Notes under the pieces: model-generated | Seen by the model: the letters and a program-made list of their open reading frames with translations, nothing else | Told to the model about the DNA's origin: nothing | The model's database searches: none | Shown: one piece after another, positions 18,207 through 27,297 of the stretch | How positions within the stretch are numbered: the stretch's first letter is position 1 | Layout: each line of letters opens with the position of its first letter | DNA from: Stenotrophomonas sp. 704A1 | GTDB lineage: Bacteria > Pseudomonadota > Gammaproteobacteria > Xanthomonadales > Xanthomonadaceae | DNA: 64,000 bases | Assembly (NCBI RefSeq): GCF_030549525.1 | Contig: NZ_CP130831.1 | Coordinates: forward strand, 2,381,501 to 2,445,500 | Direction: 5' to 3' | Translations under genes and position numbers: made by a program

Positions 18207-20439
18207 GTGGTTTTGAAGAGATTTCAGATTGAAGCATCTCGTGCGCTTACCAAGCGCGTGCTTGGGCTCTCAATGGCGGTAGCTCTGGGCTTGCCGCTGG
18301 CAGCAGCGGCAGACCCAACAGCGGATGGAGTTGCATCGGCCGACAGTCGCGCGCAAGCGCTGATCGCGCGGATGACACTGGATGAGAAGATCCAGATGGT
18401 CCATAGCTACTTCGGCATGGACAGCGAGAAGCTCAAGCAGCCTAAGGGCGCGCTTGGTTCTGCCGGCTACATCGCTCCGATTGAGCGATTGGGAATCCCG
18501 GCCCAGCAGATCGTTGATGCGGGTATGGGCGTGACCAATCCTGGCGGCATCCGCAAGGGTGACTTCGCTACTGCGATGCCTTCCGGTCCGGCCAATGCGT
18601 CGACCTGGAACCCGGATCTGGCGTTCGCCAACGGTGCCACGATGGGGCGCGAAGCTTGGCAACAGGGCTTCAACGTACTGCTGGGAGGCGGCGCAAACCT
18701 GCACCGTGATCCTCGCAACGGCCGCAACTTCGAGTATGCCGGCGAAGATCCGCTCCTGGCTGGCGTCATGGCTGGCAACGTGATCAAGGGCGTACAGAGC
18801 GAAAAGGTCATCTCCACCCTCAAGCACTTTGCCTTGAATGACATGGAGACCCCGGCGGAATTTCCACGATGCACTGCTGGGCGAGAAGGATCTCCACGAG
18901 TCCGACCTGCTGGCCTTCAAGATTGCGATCCAGACGGGGCAGCCCGCGTCGGTCATGTGCTCCTATCAGAAGACCAACGGTACATACGGCTGCGAGCATG
19001 GGTATCTGCTGGGTGACGTCCTGAAGAAGGAATGGGCCTACCCCGGCTATGTCATGACTGATTGGGGCGGTGGCCATAGTTCCGCAAAGGCAGCCATGGC
19101 TGGCCTGGACCAGCAGTCCGCAGGCGAAGTCTTTGACCCTGAGGTCTACTTCGATAAGCCTTTGCGCGCTGACCTGAAGGCCGGCCGAGTGCCGATGTCC
19201 CAGCTTGACGACATGGTCAAGCGCATCCTGCGCAGCTTTATCGCCGTTGGCGCGCTGGATCATCCTCCTCAGCGTCAGCCCATCGATGGGCCGGCCGGCG
19301 TGGCCACCGCCCAGCGCATCATTGAAGAAGGTGCAGTTCTGCTGAAGAACGAGCGCTCACTGCTTCCCCTGCAAAAGCCCAAGAAGGTGGTGGTGATCGG
19401 TGGGCATGCCGACAAGGGTGTTCTGTCCGGCGGCGGATCTTCGCGCATCGACTTCACGATGTTCGGTGGAAACGCTGTGCCGGGTCTGACTCCAACTTCT
19501 TGGCCAGGCCCGGTGGTCTACCTTGCCTCTGCACCCTTGGCCGGCTTGAAGCAGGCGATGCCGCAGACGCAGATCGAGTACGTGGATGGCACTGACCCGG
19601 TGAAGGCCGCTGCGATGGCAGCGAAGGCTGACGTGGCAGTGGTGTTTGCCACCCAGTGGGCGGCTGAGTCGGTTGATCTGCCGCATATGGATCTGCCCGA
19701 TGGCCAGGACCAGCTGATCTCGGCGGTGGCCAAGGCCAATGCAAAGACGGTGGTGGTGCTGGAGACCAACTCTGCGGTCCGCATGCCATGGCTCAATGAG
19801 GTAGGCGCCGTTCTACAGGCTTGGTATCCGGGAGTCGGCGGCGGCGTTGGTATCGCTCGTTTGATCACCGGCGAAGTCTCGCCTTCCGGTCGCCTGCCGA
19901 TCACCTGGCCGACGGGTCTGGATCAGCTCCCGCGTCCCGTTGTCCCAGGCTTGGGCTTCAACCCCGCCGTTCCTTCTGACGATATCTTTGACTATCGAAT
20001 CGAAGGCGCGAATGTGGGCTACAAGTGGTTTGAAGTGAAGGGGATGAAGCCCCTGTATCCCTTCGGCTATGGCCTGAGCTACACAAGCTTTGCCTACGAC
20101 TCGTTGAAGGTCTCGGCCGATGGCAATCAGGTCACTGCGACGTTCCGGGTACGCAATACCGGAAAGCGCGAGGGCTCTGCAGTACCGCAGATTTACGTAC
20201 GTATGCCCAGTGGGCACTCGACGCCTGTTCGTCTTGCTGGCTGGTCCAAGGTCAAGCTTGGCGCCGGGCAGACCTCAACGGTTACGGTAAAGGCTGAGCC
20301 GCTGACTCTGGCCGACTATGACGTTGCAACCAAGCGCTGGGTGGTTCCCGCCGGCGAGTACACCATTGAGCTTGCCGACTCGGCGACGGATGTTGTTCAG
20401 TCGGCCAAGGTGGATCTGAGTCAGTCCTCGCTGAACTGA
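18207..20439 (+). pseudogene. exported GH3 beta-glucosidase, frameshifted
   Basis: The two overlapping frames together read as one GH3 enzyme of about 743 residues. It has a Sec signal peptide (VLGLSMAVALGLPLAAAAD), the N-terminal barrel (LIARMTLDEKIQMVHSYFG, LKHFALNDMET), the catalytic nucleophile Asp in GYVMTDWGGGHS, the C-terminal domain (LYPFGYGLSYTSF) and a fibronectin-like end. Around 18850-18858 (CCCC then GGCGG) one base too many breaks the frame: METPAEF should read METRRNFHDA. Frame 1 ends at 19016 before the nucleophile. A real mutation or a sequencing error would both fit. It converges with the intact GH3 gene. The start is GTG 18207 or TTG 18213 behind AAGGTGAGGGAG. Confidence 0.85.
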
Positions 20440-20450
20440 TGACCTGAAGA

Positions 20451-20476
20451 GAGAGGGGCGCAGATGCGCCCCTCTC
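20451..20476. terminator. bidirectional terminator between convergent GH3 genes
   Basis: A stem GAGAGGGGCG / CGCCCCTCTC with loop CAGATG lies 11 nt after one stop and 8 nt from the other. Its symmetry and position between converging genes suit termination in both directions. The T-tract is weak. Confidence 0.6.
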
Positions 20477-20483
20477 CTCTTGA

Positions 20484-22646
20484 TTACGACAGTACGAACC
20501 GGGCTGGAATGCCCGTCGTGCAGGATGGTGCAATCCAGACGTCAAAGGCGCCTGGCTCAGCTCGGCGTACGCCGTCCACGTCAGTGAATTCGAGCATGGA
20601 CTCGTTGAGCAGGAAGGCAACTTCGATCGCTTCACCTGGCTTGATGGCAATCTTGTCAAAGCCCTTCAGCTCGCGGACCGGTCGAACCCGGCTGGCCACC
20701 CGATCATGGATGTACAGCTGGACCACCTCCTCGATCAGCCGGTCGCCATCGTTGCTGATGCTTGCACTGACTCGGATGGCCCCGCCTCGTTCAAGCACCT
20801 CAGAGCTGACTGCTGTCGGGCCATACGTCACCTTGCCGTAGGTCAGGCCGTGGCCAAACGGGTACAAGGCTTCGTGGGTGATCTCTCGCCAACGTGTCTT
20901 GAACTCCTTCATGTCGGGAAGTTCTGGACGGCCGGTGCGGGTGTGATTGTAGTAGTAAGGCTGTTGGCCGGATTCCTGCGGGAAGGAAATGGGCAGGCGA
21001 CCGGAAGGGCTGTAGTCGCCGAACAGTACGTCAGCCGTAGCATGGCCAGTCTGCGAGCCCAGGAACCAGGTGATCAGCAGGGCGTCGGCATTGCGCACGC
21101 CGCCGTGCAGCGCCAAGGCGCGGCCATTGCGAACCAGAGCGACAACGGGCTTACCAACCTCGGCAATCGCATCTGCAAGCTTCTGCTGTGCAGCGGGCAG
21201 GGTGATCTCGATACGCGACTGGGCTTCACCCGAGTACCGCTGCGGCTCACCCAAGGCCAGGATGACCACGTCGGCTGCCTGAGCCGCTTCGATCGCAGCC
21301 TTGATACCACCCTCGATGTCCCCCTCCAAGCTGCAGCCATCAACGAAGTGCAGGTGATCTTCGTTCTCTACTGCTGCACGCAGGCCGTCTTCAAGTGAGA
21401 CGTAGCGGCTGGCGTCGCCAAACAGCGTCCAGCAGCCCTCAATGTTGTCTCGATCACGACCAAATGGGCCGATCACCGCAATGCGCTGGCCTGCCTTCTT
21501 GAGAGGAAGGACGTTGCCTTCGTTCTTGAGCATGACAATCGAGCGCTTGGCCGATTCACGCGCCAAGGCTTCGTGTTCAGCCAGCTGCTCTGCGGAGATG
21601 TCGGGCATGCGCAGTGAACGATAGGGATCGTCCAATAGGCCAATACGTTCCTTCAACTCCAGCATGCGACGCACGGCCTGGTCCAGGCGCCACATCGGAA
21701 CGGCCCCCTCCCTGACCAGGTCAGGAAGGTGTTCAAGGTAAAGGCCGCTCTGCAGGCTGAGGTCCAAGCCCGCCATGAAGGCCTTCAGCACGGCGTCCTT
21801 CATGTCTTCGGCGTAGCCGTGGGCCACCAGTTCCATCTCTGAGGTGTAGTCGGAGATGGTGATGCCATTGAACTTCCATTCGCCGCGCAGAACATCCACC
21901 AACAGCGGCTTGTTCGCGCTGGCCGGAACGCCATTGATGTCGTTGAACGAGCTCATCACGCTGGCAACGCCGGCATCGACGGCGGCTTTGAACGGTGGCA
22001 GGTGCACGTCGCGCAGCGTCTGCGGGGCAATGTCGACAGTGTTGTAGTCCAAGCCGGCCAGGCTGGCGCCATATGCGACGTAGTGCTTGGCCGTGGCCAG
22101 CATGGCGTCTTCAGCGGTCAGATCACGTCCCTGGAAACCTTCGACGCGGGCAGCACCGAATCGGCAGGCCATCAACGTGTCCTCGCCAGTGCCCTCGGCG
22201 CCGCGGCTCCAGCGCTGATCACGGGTCACGTCGATCGCTGGTGCATAGGTCCAGTGGATGGCCGCTGCAGTGGCTTCGATTGCCGTGGCACGCGCAGTAC
22301 GCCGAGCCAACTCTGGCTCGAAGCTCGCAGTCTCGCCCAAAGGAATCGGGAACACCGTGCTCATGCCGTGGATGACGTCTGCGGCCAGAATCACCGGGAT
22401 ACCCAGGCGGCTCTCTTCCAAAGCCACGCGCTGCAGCTCGACAGCGCCGTCCTTGCCCTTGCCATTGAACAGGGAGCCAACCTTGCCTTGGCGAATCTGA
22501 TGCAGGACCTGGTCCGCGTTCTGCTCGTTGGCCACAGGGTTGATGTCCGGTGCGAACGGGCGAACCATGTCAGCGGTGACGTTGAGCTGTCCGACCTTCT
22601 CTTCCAACGTCATCTGCGCCATCAGCGCGTCAATCCGATTACTCAT
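20484..22646 (-). CDS. bglX: cytoplasmic GH3 beta-glucosidase (BglX-like)
   Basis: A 720-residue family 3 glycoside hydrolase cleaving beta-glucosides. The N-terminal barrel includes MTLEEKVGQLNV, DVTRDQRWSRGAEGTGED, AKHYVAYG and the nucleophile Asp in FNGITISDYTS. It is followed by the C-terminal domain (SGRLPISFPQESGQQPYYYNH, YPFGHGLTYG) and a fibronectin-like module. Unlike E. coli BglX it has no signal peptide, so it should act on sugar imported by the nearby MFS carrier. ATG 22646 has GAGGA upstream; a TTG at 22679 is unlikely because it would put the operator (22657-22670) inside the gene. Repression by the LacI-type protein encoded just upstream is inferred. Confidence 0.88.
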   Translation of the reverse strand: MSNRIDALMAQMTLEEKVGQLNVTADMVRPFAPDINPVANEQNADQVLHQIRQGKVGSLFNGKGKDGAVELQRVALEESRLGIPVILAADVIHGMSTVFPIPLGETASFEPELARRTARATAIEATAAAIHWTYAPAIDVTRDQRWSRGAEGTGEDTLMACRFGAARVEGFQGRDLTAEDAMLATAKHYVAYGASLAGLDYNTVDIAPQTLRDVHLPPFKAAVDAGVASVMSSFNDINGVPASANKPLLVDVLRGEWKFNGITISDYTSEMELVAHGYAEDMKDAVLKAFMAGLDLSLQSGLYLEHLPDLVREGAVPMWRLDQAVRRMLELKERIGLLDDPYRSLRMPDISAEQLAEHEALARESAKRSIVMLKNEGNVLPLKKAGQRIAVIGPFGRDRDNIEGCWTLFGDASRYVSLEDGLRAAVENEDHLHFVDGCSLEGDIEGGIKAAIEAAQAADVVILALGEPQRYSGEAQSRIEITLPAAQQKLADAIAEVGKPVVALVRNGRALALHGGVRNADALLITWFLGSQTGHATADVLFGDYSPSGRLPISFPQESGQQPYYYNHTRTGRPELPDMKEFKTRWREITHEALYPFGHGLTYGKVTYGPTAVSSEVLERGGAIRVSASISNDGDRLIEEVVQLYIHDRVASRVRPVRELKGFDKIAIKPGEAIEVAFLLNESMLEFTDVDGVRRAEPGAFDVWIAPSCTTGIPARFVLS

Positions 22647-22656
22647 TGCATCCTCG

Positions 22657-22670
22657 TGTAAACGATTACA
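22657..22670. promoter_or_regulatory. LacI-family operator before bglX
   Basis: TGTAAACGATTACA is a near-palindrome 11 nt upstream of the bglX start and matches, in reverse complement, the site at 23826-23839. A TTTAGCGCTA element lies about 20 nt further upstream. Confidence 0.7.
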
Positions 22671-22696
22671 TTCGGGCAATAAGAGCGGATGTAGCG

Positions 22697-23761
22697 CTAA
22701 ACCTCCACCCTGCCCAAGGTAATGGGGGAAGCTGACGAGGTCCGGACAATCAGGTCATACGGTAGTACCAGCTCGCCCGAGGGTAGTTCGCCCTTGCCCA
22801 CGAGGTTGGCAAGGATGGCGGCAACCGCGGCGTTGGTCATGGCCCCCGTCGGCTGTGCAGCCACCGTCAGAGGGGGCCACGCTCGCCGGGAGGCGGCGGT
22901 ATCGTCGAATGCGGCAACGGATAGATCTTCAGGGACCCGAAGTCCGGCTCGCTGGGCCACCCAAAGGACCCCCAGGCCCATGTCATCGTTGCTTGCCAGG
23001 ATTGCGGTGGGGTGTGGCGGCTCCGCGATCAAGGATTCGGCCGCCTCGCATCCGGATTGGAAGGAGAAGCGGCCTGCGCGAACAAGTGATGGCTCGATGC
23101 TCAGGTCATGGCTGGCCATTGCGTCCTGATAGCCAAGCAAACGCTCATGGCTGTCGCCGTGATCCATGGGACCGGTGATGAAGGCAATCTGCCTGTGACC
23201 AGCCTGGATCAGGTGCGTAGTGAGCTGATTGGCTGCGCCCCGATTGTCTATACGGACGGTCTGCATTCCCTCCAGGGGAGCTGCGCCGGCGATTGCTGCA
23301 GCTGGGATCCCGAGACGCTGGAAGTAATCCGATCCAGAAAGGAGCTCCGCATAGGGGGGAACCAGGAGCAAGCCCTCGGCCCCAGCCTCGATCGCCTCCA
23401 TGACCAATTGTTCGGCATGGTCGACAGTGGCCAAACGCCCCTCGCGCACGACCAGCTGAGCGCCGACCGTGTTGGCACTGGCCAGGGCGGCGAGCAGCAC
23501 TTCGGTCAAGAAGGGGGAGCGTACATCGGGGTAGAGAAGGCCAAGCCGGGTGCCAGCGGCACCTGCCAGCCGCCGGGCTGCGACGTTTGGGACGTAGCCA
23601 GTGGCCCTGATGGCTTCTTTGACTCGGGAACGGGTCTCTGCGCTGACCTTTCCGCGGCCATTGATCACATTGGAGACGGTCATCGTCGACACCCCAACCC
23701 GATCCGCTACGGTCTGGAGCGTCACGGCAACGCGGATACGACTGGCGCGACGAGCCGGCAT
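22697..23761 (-). CDS. LacI-family repressor of the beta-glucoside locus
   Basis: A 354-residue LacI-type regulator. The N-terminal helix-turn-helix reads VTLQTVADRVGVSTMTVSNVING with hinge YVPNVAARRLAG. A periplasmic-binding-protein-like sensor follows (GLLYPDVRSPF, ILASNDDMGLGVLWVAQRAGL, VAAFDDT). ATG 23761 is chosen because the helix-turn-helix starts just after it; longer starts would run through the operator. It should bind the TGTAATCGTTTACA sites before bglX and in the divergent region before the MFS gene, and so control its own expression too. The inducer is probably a glucoside, by context. Confidence 0.88.
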   Translation of the reverse strand: MPARRASRIRVAVTLQTVADRVGVSTMTVSNVINGRGKVSAETRSRVKEAIRATGYVPNVAARRLAGAAGTRLGLLYPDVRSPFLTEVLLAALASANTVGAQLVVREGRLATVDHAEQLVMEAIEAGAEGLLLVPPYAELLSGSDYFQRLGIPAAAIAGAAPLEGMQTVRIDNRGAANQLTTHLIQAGHRQIAFITGPMDHGDSHERLLGYQDAMASHDLSIEPSLVRAGRFSFQSGCEAAESLIAEPPHPTAILASNDDMGLGVLWVAQRAGLRVPEDLSVAAFDDTAASRRAWPPLTVAAQPTGAMTNAAVAAILANLVGKGELPSGELVLPYDLIVRTSSASPITLGRVEV

Positions 23762-23782
23762 GAAAAGTCCAATCAGGTGAGA

Positions 23783-23794
23783 TTTAGCGCTAAA
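23783..23794. promoter_or_regulatory. TTTAGCGCTAAA palindrome before lacI-type gene
   Basis: A perfect 12-bp palindrome 21 nt before the repressor start. The related TTTAGCGCTACA lies at the end of the same gene, upstream of bglX (22691-22702). It could be a second protein site in the locus. Confidence 0.4.
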
Positions 23795-23824
23795 TGAGGC
23801 CCAATGTACCGCAAACACGGCCAA

Positions 23825-23840
23825 ATGTAATCGTTTACAT
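23825..23840. promoter_or_regulatory. LacI-family operator in the divergent lacI/MFS region
   Basis: ATGTAATCGTTTACAT, near-palindromic, lies between the repressor gene and the MFS gene, 35 nt from the MFS start. It is the reverse complement of the bglX operator core. Confidence 0.75.
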
Positions 23841-23875
23841 AGGGCCAGATCGCTTCCTATCCAGCAGCCGTCCAC

Positions 23876-25015
23876 ATGCCGATCGCACCCACCTTCAGCC
23901 CCCGAGCTCAGCAGTACGCAACTCGCGCCGCGTTCTTCATCCCTGGATTCGCTTCGGCGATCTGGGCGGTGCTGGTACCGTTTGCCAAGGCCAAGACTGG
24001 CGTTGATGACGGTGTCCTTGGGCTGATCCTGCTGTGCCTGGGAGCGGGCTCCCTCACCGCAATGCCTGTGGCCGGCGCCTTGGCGGGCAGATTCGGTTGT
24101 CGACGCGTAATGATTGCCACCGCGATGATCATCTGCGCCAGCCTGCCGCTTCTGGCCATTGCGGCCAATCCCTGGCTACTGGGTGCCTGCCTGTTCGTAT
24201 TCGGCGCTGGCATGGGAGCGATGGACTGCGTCATGAACATGCAGGCGGTTGTCGTTGAGCGGGAGTCTGGCCGCGCGATGATGTCCGGGTTCCATGCCTT
24301 CTTCAGCATCGGTGGCTTTGTTGGCGCCGCAGTGATGACTGCATTGCTCTCCGCGCACGTAGGGCCGCTGGCGGTTTGCTTCGCAGGAAGTGCCGCAATG
24401 GCTCTACTTGCCGCGTTGGCGACCTCGCACTGGCGGGGAGAGCCGCTGCATCAGGATGGTCCGATGATCGCCTGGCCTAAAGGCGTCGTTCTCTTCCTGG
24501 GGATTCTGGCCTTCATCGTCTTCCTGGCGGAGGGCGCAATGCTCGACTGGAGCGCCGTATTCCTCGCTGACGTCCGCCAAGTCACACCCTCCATGGCTGG
24601 GGTGGGCTATGGCACTTTCGCTCTCACCATGACGGTTACCCGGCTTTTCGGTGACTCCGTAGTCGAGCGCCTGGGACGCATTCGTTCCATCGTCGTAGGC
24701 GCTCTCTTGGCTACGGTAGGCTTCGTCGTACTGACCTGGGTAACACCTTGGCAGGCCTCGTTGGTCGGCTATGTTCTTCTGGGGTTGGGCTGCGCAAACA
24801 TCGTACCCGCGCTGTTCTCGCTGGCGGGCAACCAGACTCGTATGCCAGAGGGCGTCGCAATCACGGCCGTCACCACGCTCGCTTACTCAGGCGTTCTGGC
24901 TGGTCCGGCATTGATTGGGTTGGCCGCGCACGGCATTGGGCTGATCGGTGCCTTCATGGGTGTCGCCGCGCTGTTGGTGGGTGTCGCGCTGTCTACGCGG
25001 TGGCTGAAGGTTTGA
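23876..25015 (+). CDS. MFS sugar transporter
   Basis: A 379-residue major facilitator with about 12 membrane helices. A typical cytoplasmic loop GRFGCRRVM joins helices 2 and 3, and FGAGMGAMDCVMNMQAVVVERESGR resembles the YbjJ/FucP-like sugar carriers. It is divergent from the LacI-type repressor with a shared operator between them, so import of the beta-glucoside cleaved by the neighbouring GH3 enzyme is a good inference. The ribosome site before ATG 23876 is weak. Confidence 0.82.
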   Translation: MPIAPTFSPRAQQYATRAAFFIPGFASAIWAVLVPFAKAKTGVDDGVLGLILLCLGAGSLTAMPVAGALAGRFGCRRVMIATAMIICASLPLLAIAANPWLLGACLFVFGAGMGAMDCVMNMQAVVVERESGRAMMSGFHAFFSIGGFVGAAVMTALLSAHVGPLAVCFAGSAAMALLAALATSHWRGEPLHQDGPMIAWPKGVVLFLGILAFIVFLAEGAMLDWSAVFLADVRQVTPSMAGVGYGTFALTMTVTRLFGDSVVERLGRIRSIVVGALLATVGFVVLTWVTPWQASLVGYVLLGLGCANIVPALFSLAGNQTRMPEGVAITAVTTLAYSGVLAGPALIGLAAHGIGLIGAFMGVAALLVGVALSTRWLKV

Positions 25016-25083
25016 GAGAACGGGGGCACAGCTCACCGGATTGGCGGGATCTGGCGCAACGACTTCAAGTTGCCTTACCGACT

Positions 25084-25111
25084 ATGTCCGCTTCCGGCCA
25101 GAAGCGGACAT
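25084..25111. repeat. intergenic inverted repeat, copy 2
   Basis: Arms ATGTCCGCTT (25084-25093) and AAGCGGACAT (25102-25111) with loop CCGGCCAG. It differs from the copy at 18026 by one loop base and lies between convergent genes. Confidence 0.75.
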
Positions 25112-25153
25112 CCGCGCAGCACAGTCCTAGCCGGCGCTTGCCCCAACGCCTCG

Positions 25154-25780
25154 CTACTTCACCGCTGTACGCCACGCCGGCCACGCCTCGCCGATCACGC
25201 CCAGCGCGGATTTCAGGAACAGCAGCGCGATCACTGCGCCTGCTGCGATATCTGGCCAGCCGCTTCCGGTCAGCGCAACGCCAGCGGCAGCCACCAGTAC
25301 ACCGATGTTGGCGGCGACATCATTGCGGGAACACTGGAAGGTGCTTTTCATGTTGATGTTGAGCGCGCGGAACCGCCACAACAGTGCCAGGCACACCAGA
25401 TTGGCCAGCAGCGCGATGGCTCCAAACCCCAGCATCAAGCCGCTGGAAGGCGGCACGCCGTGGACCAGTTTGCTGACCACCTCCACCACGATGAAGACAA
25501 AGAAGGCCAGGATCAGCAGCCCCTTGACCAGGGCTGCACCGGCCTCCCAGCGCGACCCCCGATTCACCGCCCACAGGCTCAGGCCGTACACGATCGCGTC
25601 GCCCAGCATGTCCACGGCATCGGCCTGCAGGGCACTTGAGCGTGCAACGATGCCCGCGCCGAACTCGATGAAGAACATCGCCAGGTTGATGATGAGTACC
25701 GCCACCAGTACGCGCCGCTGCGCACTGTGAAGGGCCAGCGCTTCCAGTTCCTGGCGCTTGTGGCCGCAGCAGTGGTCCAT
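25154..25780 (-). CDS. CDF-family metal cation exporter
   Basis: A 208-residue membrane protein with the N-terminal Cys/His cluster MDHCCGHK and about six helices. ALQADAVDMLGDAIVYGLSL resembles the HSxxD-type metal site of cation diffusion facilitators. The usual cytoplasmic C-terminal domain is absent, giving a short form. It is transcribed divergently from a ZntR/CadR-like MerR gene across a matching dyad, so it probably exports zinc, cadmium or lead from the cytoplasm. Confidence 0.82.
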   Translation of the reverse strand: MDHCCGHKRQELEALALHSAQRRVLVAVLIINLAMFFIEFGAGIVARSSALQADAVDMLGDAIVYGLSLWAVNRGSRWEAGAALVKGLLILAFFVFIVVEVVSKLVHGVPPSSGLMLGFGAIALLANLVCLALLWRFRALNINMKSTFQCSRNDVAANIGVLVAAAGVALTGSGWPDIAAGAVIALLFLKSALGVIGEAWPAWRTAVK

Positions 25781-25837
25781 GGATGTCTCCCGCCAGGCTG
25801 GGGCCAGGCTTGAAAAAGAGTGGGAGAGTGGTTATCA

Positions 25838-25861
25838 ACCCTGTAGCCCCTACAAGGTCAA
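25838..25861 (-). promoter_or_regulatory. MerR-type dyad and promoter of the CDF gene
   Basis: ACCCTGTAG-CCC-CTACAAGGT (25838-25858) is the dyad recognised by ZntR/CadR/PbrR proteins. On the minus strand a TTGACC -35 element (25861-25856) is separated by about 18-19 bp from TGATAAC. This long spacing is the hallmark of MerR-activated promoters. Confidence 0.8.
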
Positions 25862-25865
25862 GCCC

Positions 25866-26276
25866 ATGCCCAGCCACCTCACCATCGGCCAGCTGGCCCG
25901 CCAGACGGGCACCAAGGCCGAGACCATCCGCTATTACGAAAAGATCGGCCTGTTGCAGCCGCCGCTGCGCTCGGAGGGCAACTACCGCTACTACGGCGCC
26001 CAGGACCAGAGGCGCCTGTCTTTCGTTCGCCGGGCCCGGGAATTGGGCTTCTCCATCGAACAGATCCGCGAATTGATCGCCTTTGGTGAACAGCGGGAGC
26101 ACGAATGCAGCTCGGTGGACGATGTGGTGAAAGCGCACATCGCAGACATCACGCGCCGGATCCAGGACCTGCGGGCGTTGCAGGGCGAGCTGGAGCGGAT
26201 GATCGGCAATTGCCCGGGCGGCCGCGTGGCCGATTGCAGGGTACTGGAAGCTCTTCAGCCGCAGCCTGCCGCTTGA
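25866..26276 (+). CDS. MerR-family heavy-metal regulator (ZntR/CadR-like)
   Basis: A 136-residue MerR regulator. The helix-turn-helix reads TIGQLARQTGTKAETIRYYEKIGLL, with wing GNYRYYG. A coiled dimerisation helix and a C-terminal metal loop follow, with Cys81, Cys116 and Cys124, spaced as in ZntR-type proteins. It should activate the divergent CDF exporter gene when Zn, Cd or Pb is bound. ATG 25866 begins at the domain's natural N-terminus; the frame is open further upstream through the promoter. Confidence 0.88.
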   Translation: MPSHLTIGQLARQTGTKAETIRYYEKIGLLQPPLRSEGNYRYYGAQDQRRLSFVRRARELGFSIEQIRELIAFGEQREHECSSVDDVVKAHIADITRRIQDLRALQGELERMIGNCPGGRVADCRVLEALQPQPAA

Positions 26277-26601
26277 CCTTGTAGCCGCATCCAGGCCTAC
26301 AACACCGGGCTACTTCGCCACCGCGCGGCCTTGCTGCCCTGACGCCCCATGATCCTGCTGCCTGGGCTGCTGCTGGTAACGGCGGGCGCCGTGCCGCAGG
26401 GAGTGCACTGCGGCGGATAACCGCGCACGCATGCCGGCCTGCCATGGTCGTCACTTTTCCAGCAGTATGATCCGGGCGCCATGCGATAGGTTGCGCTGTT
26501 GCTGCGGATAGCAATGGGCGTCCCCCCCAAGACGCGGCTGGCCCTGCAACGCGCGATAACATGATCCCCCACTACATCCCACCTGGCTGCGAGGGTATTC
26601 C
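26277..26601. other. intergenic region, 325 bp
   Basis: It lies between the MerR gene and the PliG-like gene. Short frames on the minus strand look non-coding. It presumably carries the promoter of the PliG-like gene; no clear motif was found. Confidence 0.5.
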
Positions 26602-27288
26602 ATGAAACTGCTTGCCGGCATGACCGCATTGGCCCTGGCTGTGGCGCTGAGCACCAGCGCGCAGGCGCAAGTGAGTTCCGAACGCGTGCAGTTTGCCAAG
26701 GGCACCTCGTCGAAGACCTTGTCCGGCACGCTCAAGGGTGAGCAGACGATCGACTACCTGGTGGGCGCGCGCGCCGGGCAGCGGATGGACGTGAAACTTG
26801 AAACCCGGAACGGCTCGAACTATTTCAACGTGCTGCCGCCGGGTTCGGATACGGCACTGTTCGTCGGCGCGTCTTCGGGCGACACGTTCAGCGGCACGCT
26901 TCCGGCCTCGGGCGACTACCGCATCCGCGTGTACCTCATGCGCAATGCGGCGCGGCGCAATGAGATGGCCAACTATGCGCTGACCGTGGCGGTGCATGGC
27001 GCGCCCACGGCCCATGGGCCGTCGCCTGCCGCGAAGGCCGCCACGGGCAAGGGTGATCCGATCACGGCCGGCAACAGGCCTGCGTATTGCCGGGGCGAGG
27101 TGTCAGGCATGTTCGGTACCCGGCCAAACTACGTGAAGACCGACAAGCCGGTGCGCGCGGCCAACGGCGGCAGCGCGATCAGCGGTACGGTCGACAAGGG
27201 CAGTGAAGGCGTAAAGCGCTTCAGGTGCAGTTTCGATGCCAATGGGCGCTTCATCGAGGTGATGGCGCTGACGCCGGACGGCGAATGA
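26602..27288 (+). CDS. PliG-like periplasmic lysozyme inhibitor with C-terminal extension
   Basis: A 228-residue exported protein with signal peptide MKLLAGMTALALAVALSTSAQA. Residues about 28-133 resemble the g-type lysozyme inhibitor PliG of E. coli: GTSSKTLSGTLKG, ARAGQRMDVKL, SGDYRIRVYLMRNAARRNE. PliG itself ends there, whereas this protein adds a Pro/Ala linker and about 75 residues with two cysteines (YCRGEVSGMFG, RFRCSFDANG). Inhibition of lysozyme in the periplasm is therefore likely for the first domain. The role of the extension is unknown. Confidence 0.62.
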   Translation: MKLLAGMTALALAVALSTSAQAQVSSERVQFAKGTSSKTLSGTLKGEQTIDYLVGARAGQRMDVKLETRNGSNYFNVLPPGSDTALFVGASSGDTFSGTLPASGDYRIRVYLMRNAARRNEMANYALTVAVHGAPTAHGPSPAAKAATGKGDPITAGNRPAYCRGEVSGMFGTRPNYVKTDKPVRAANGGSAISGTVDKGSEGVKRFRCSFDANGRFIEVMALTPDGE

Positions 27289-27297
27289 TCCGCAGGC

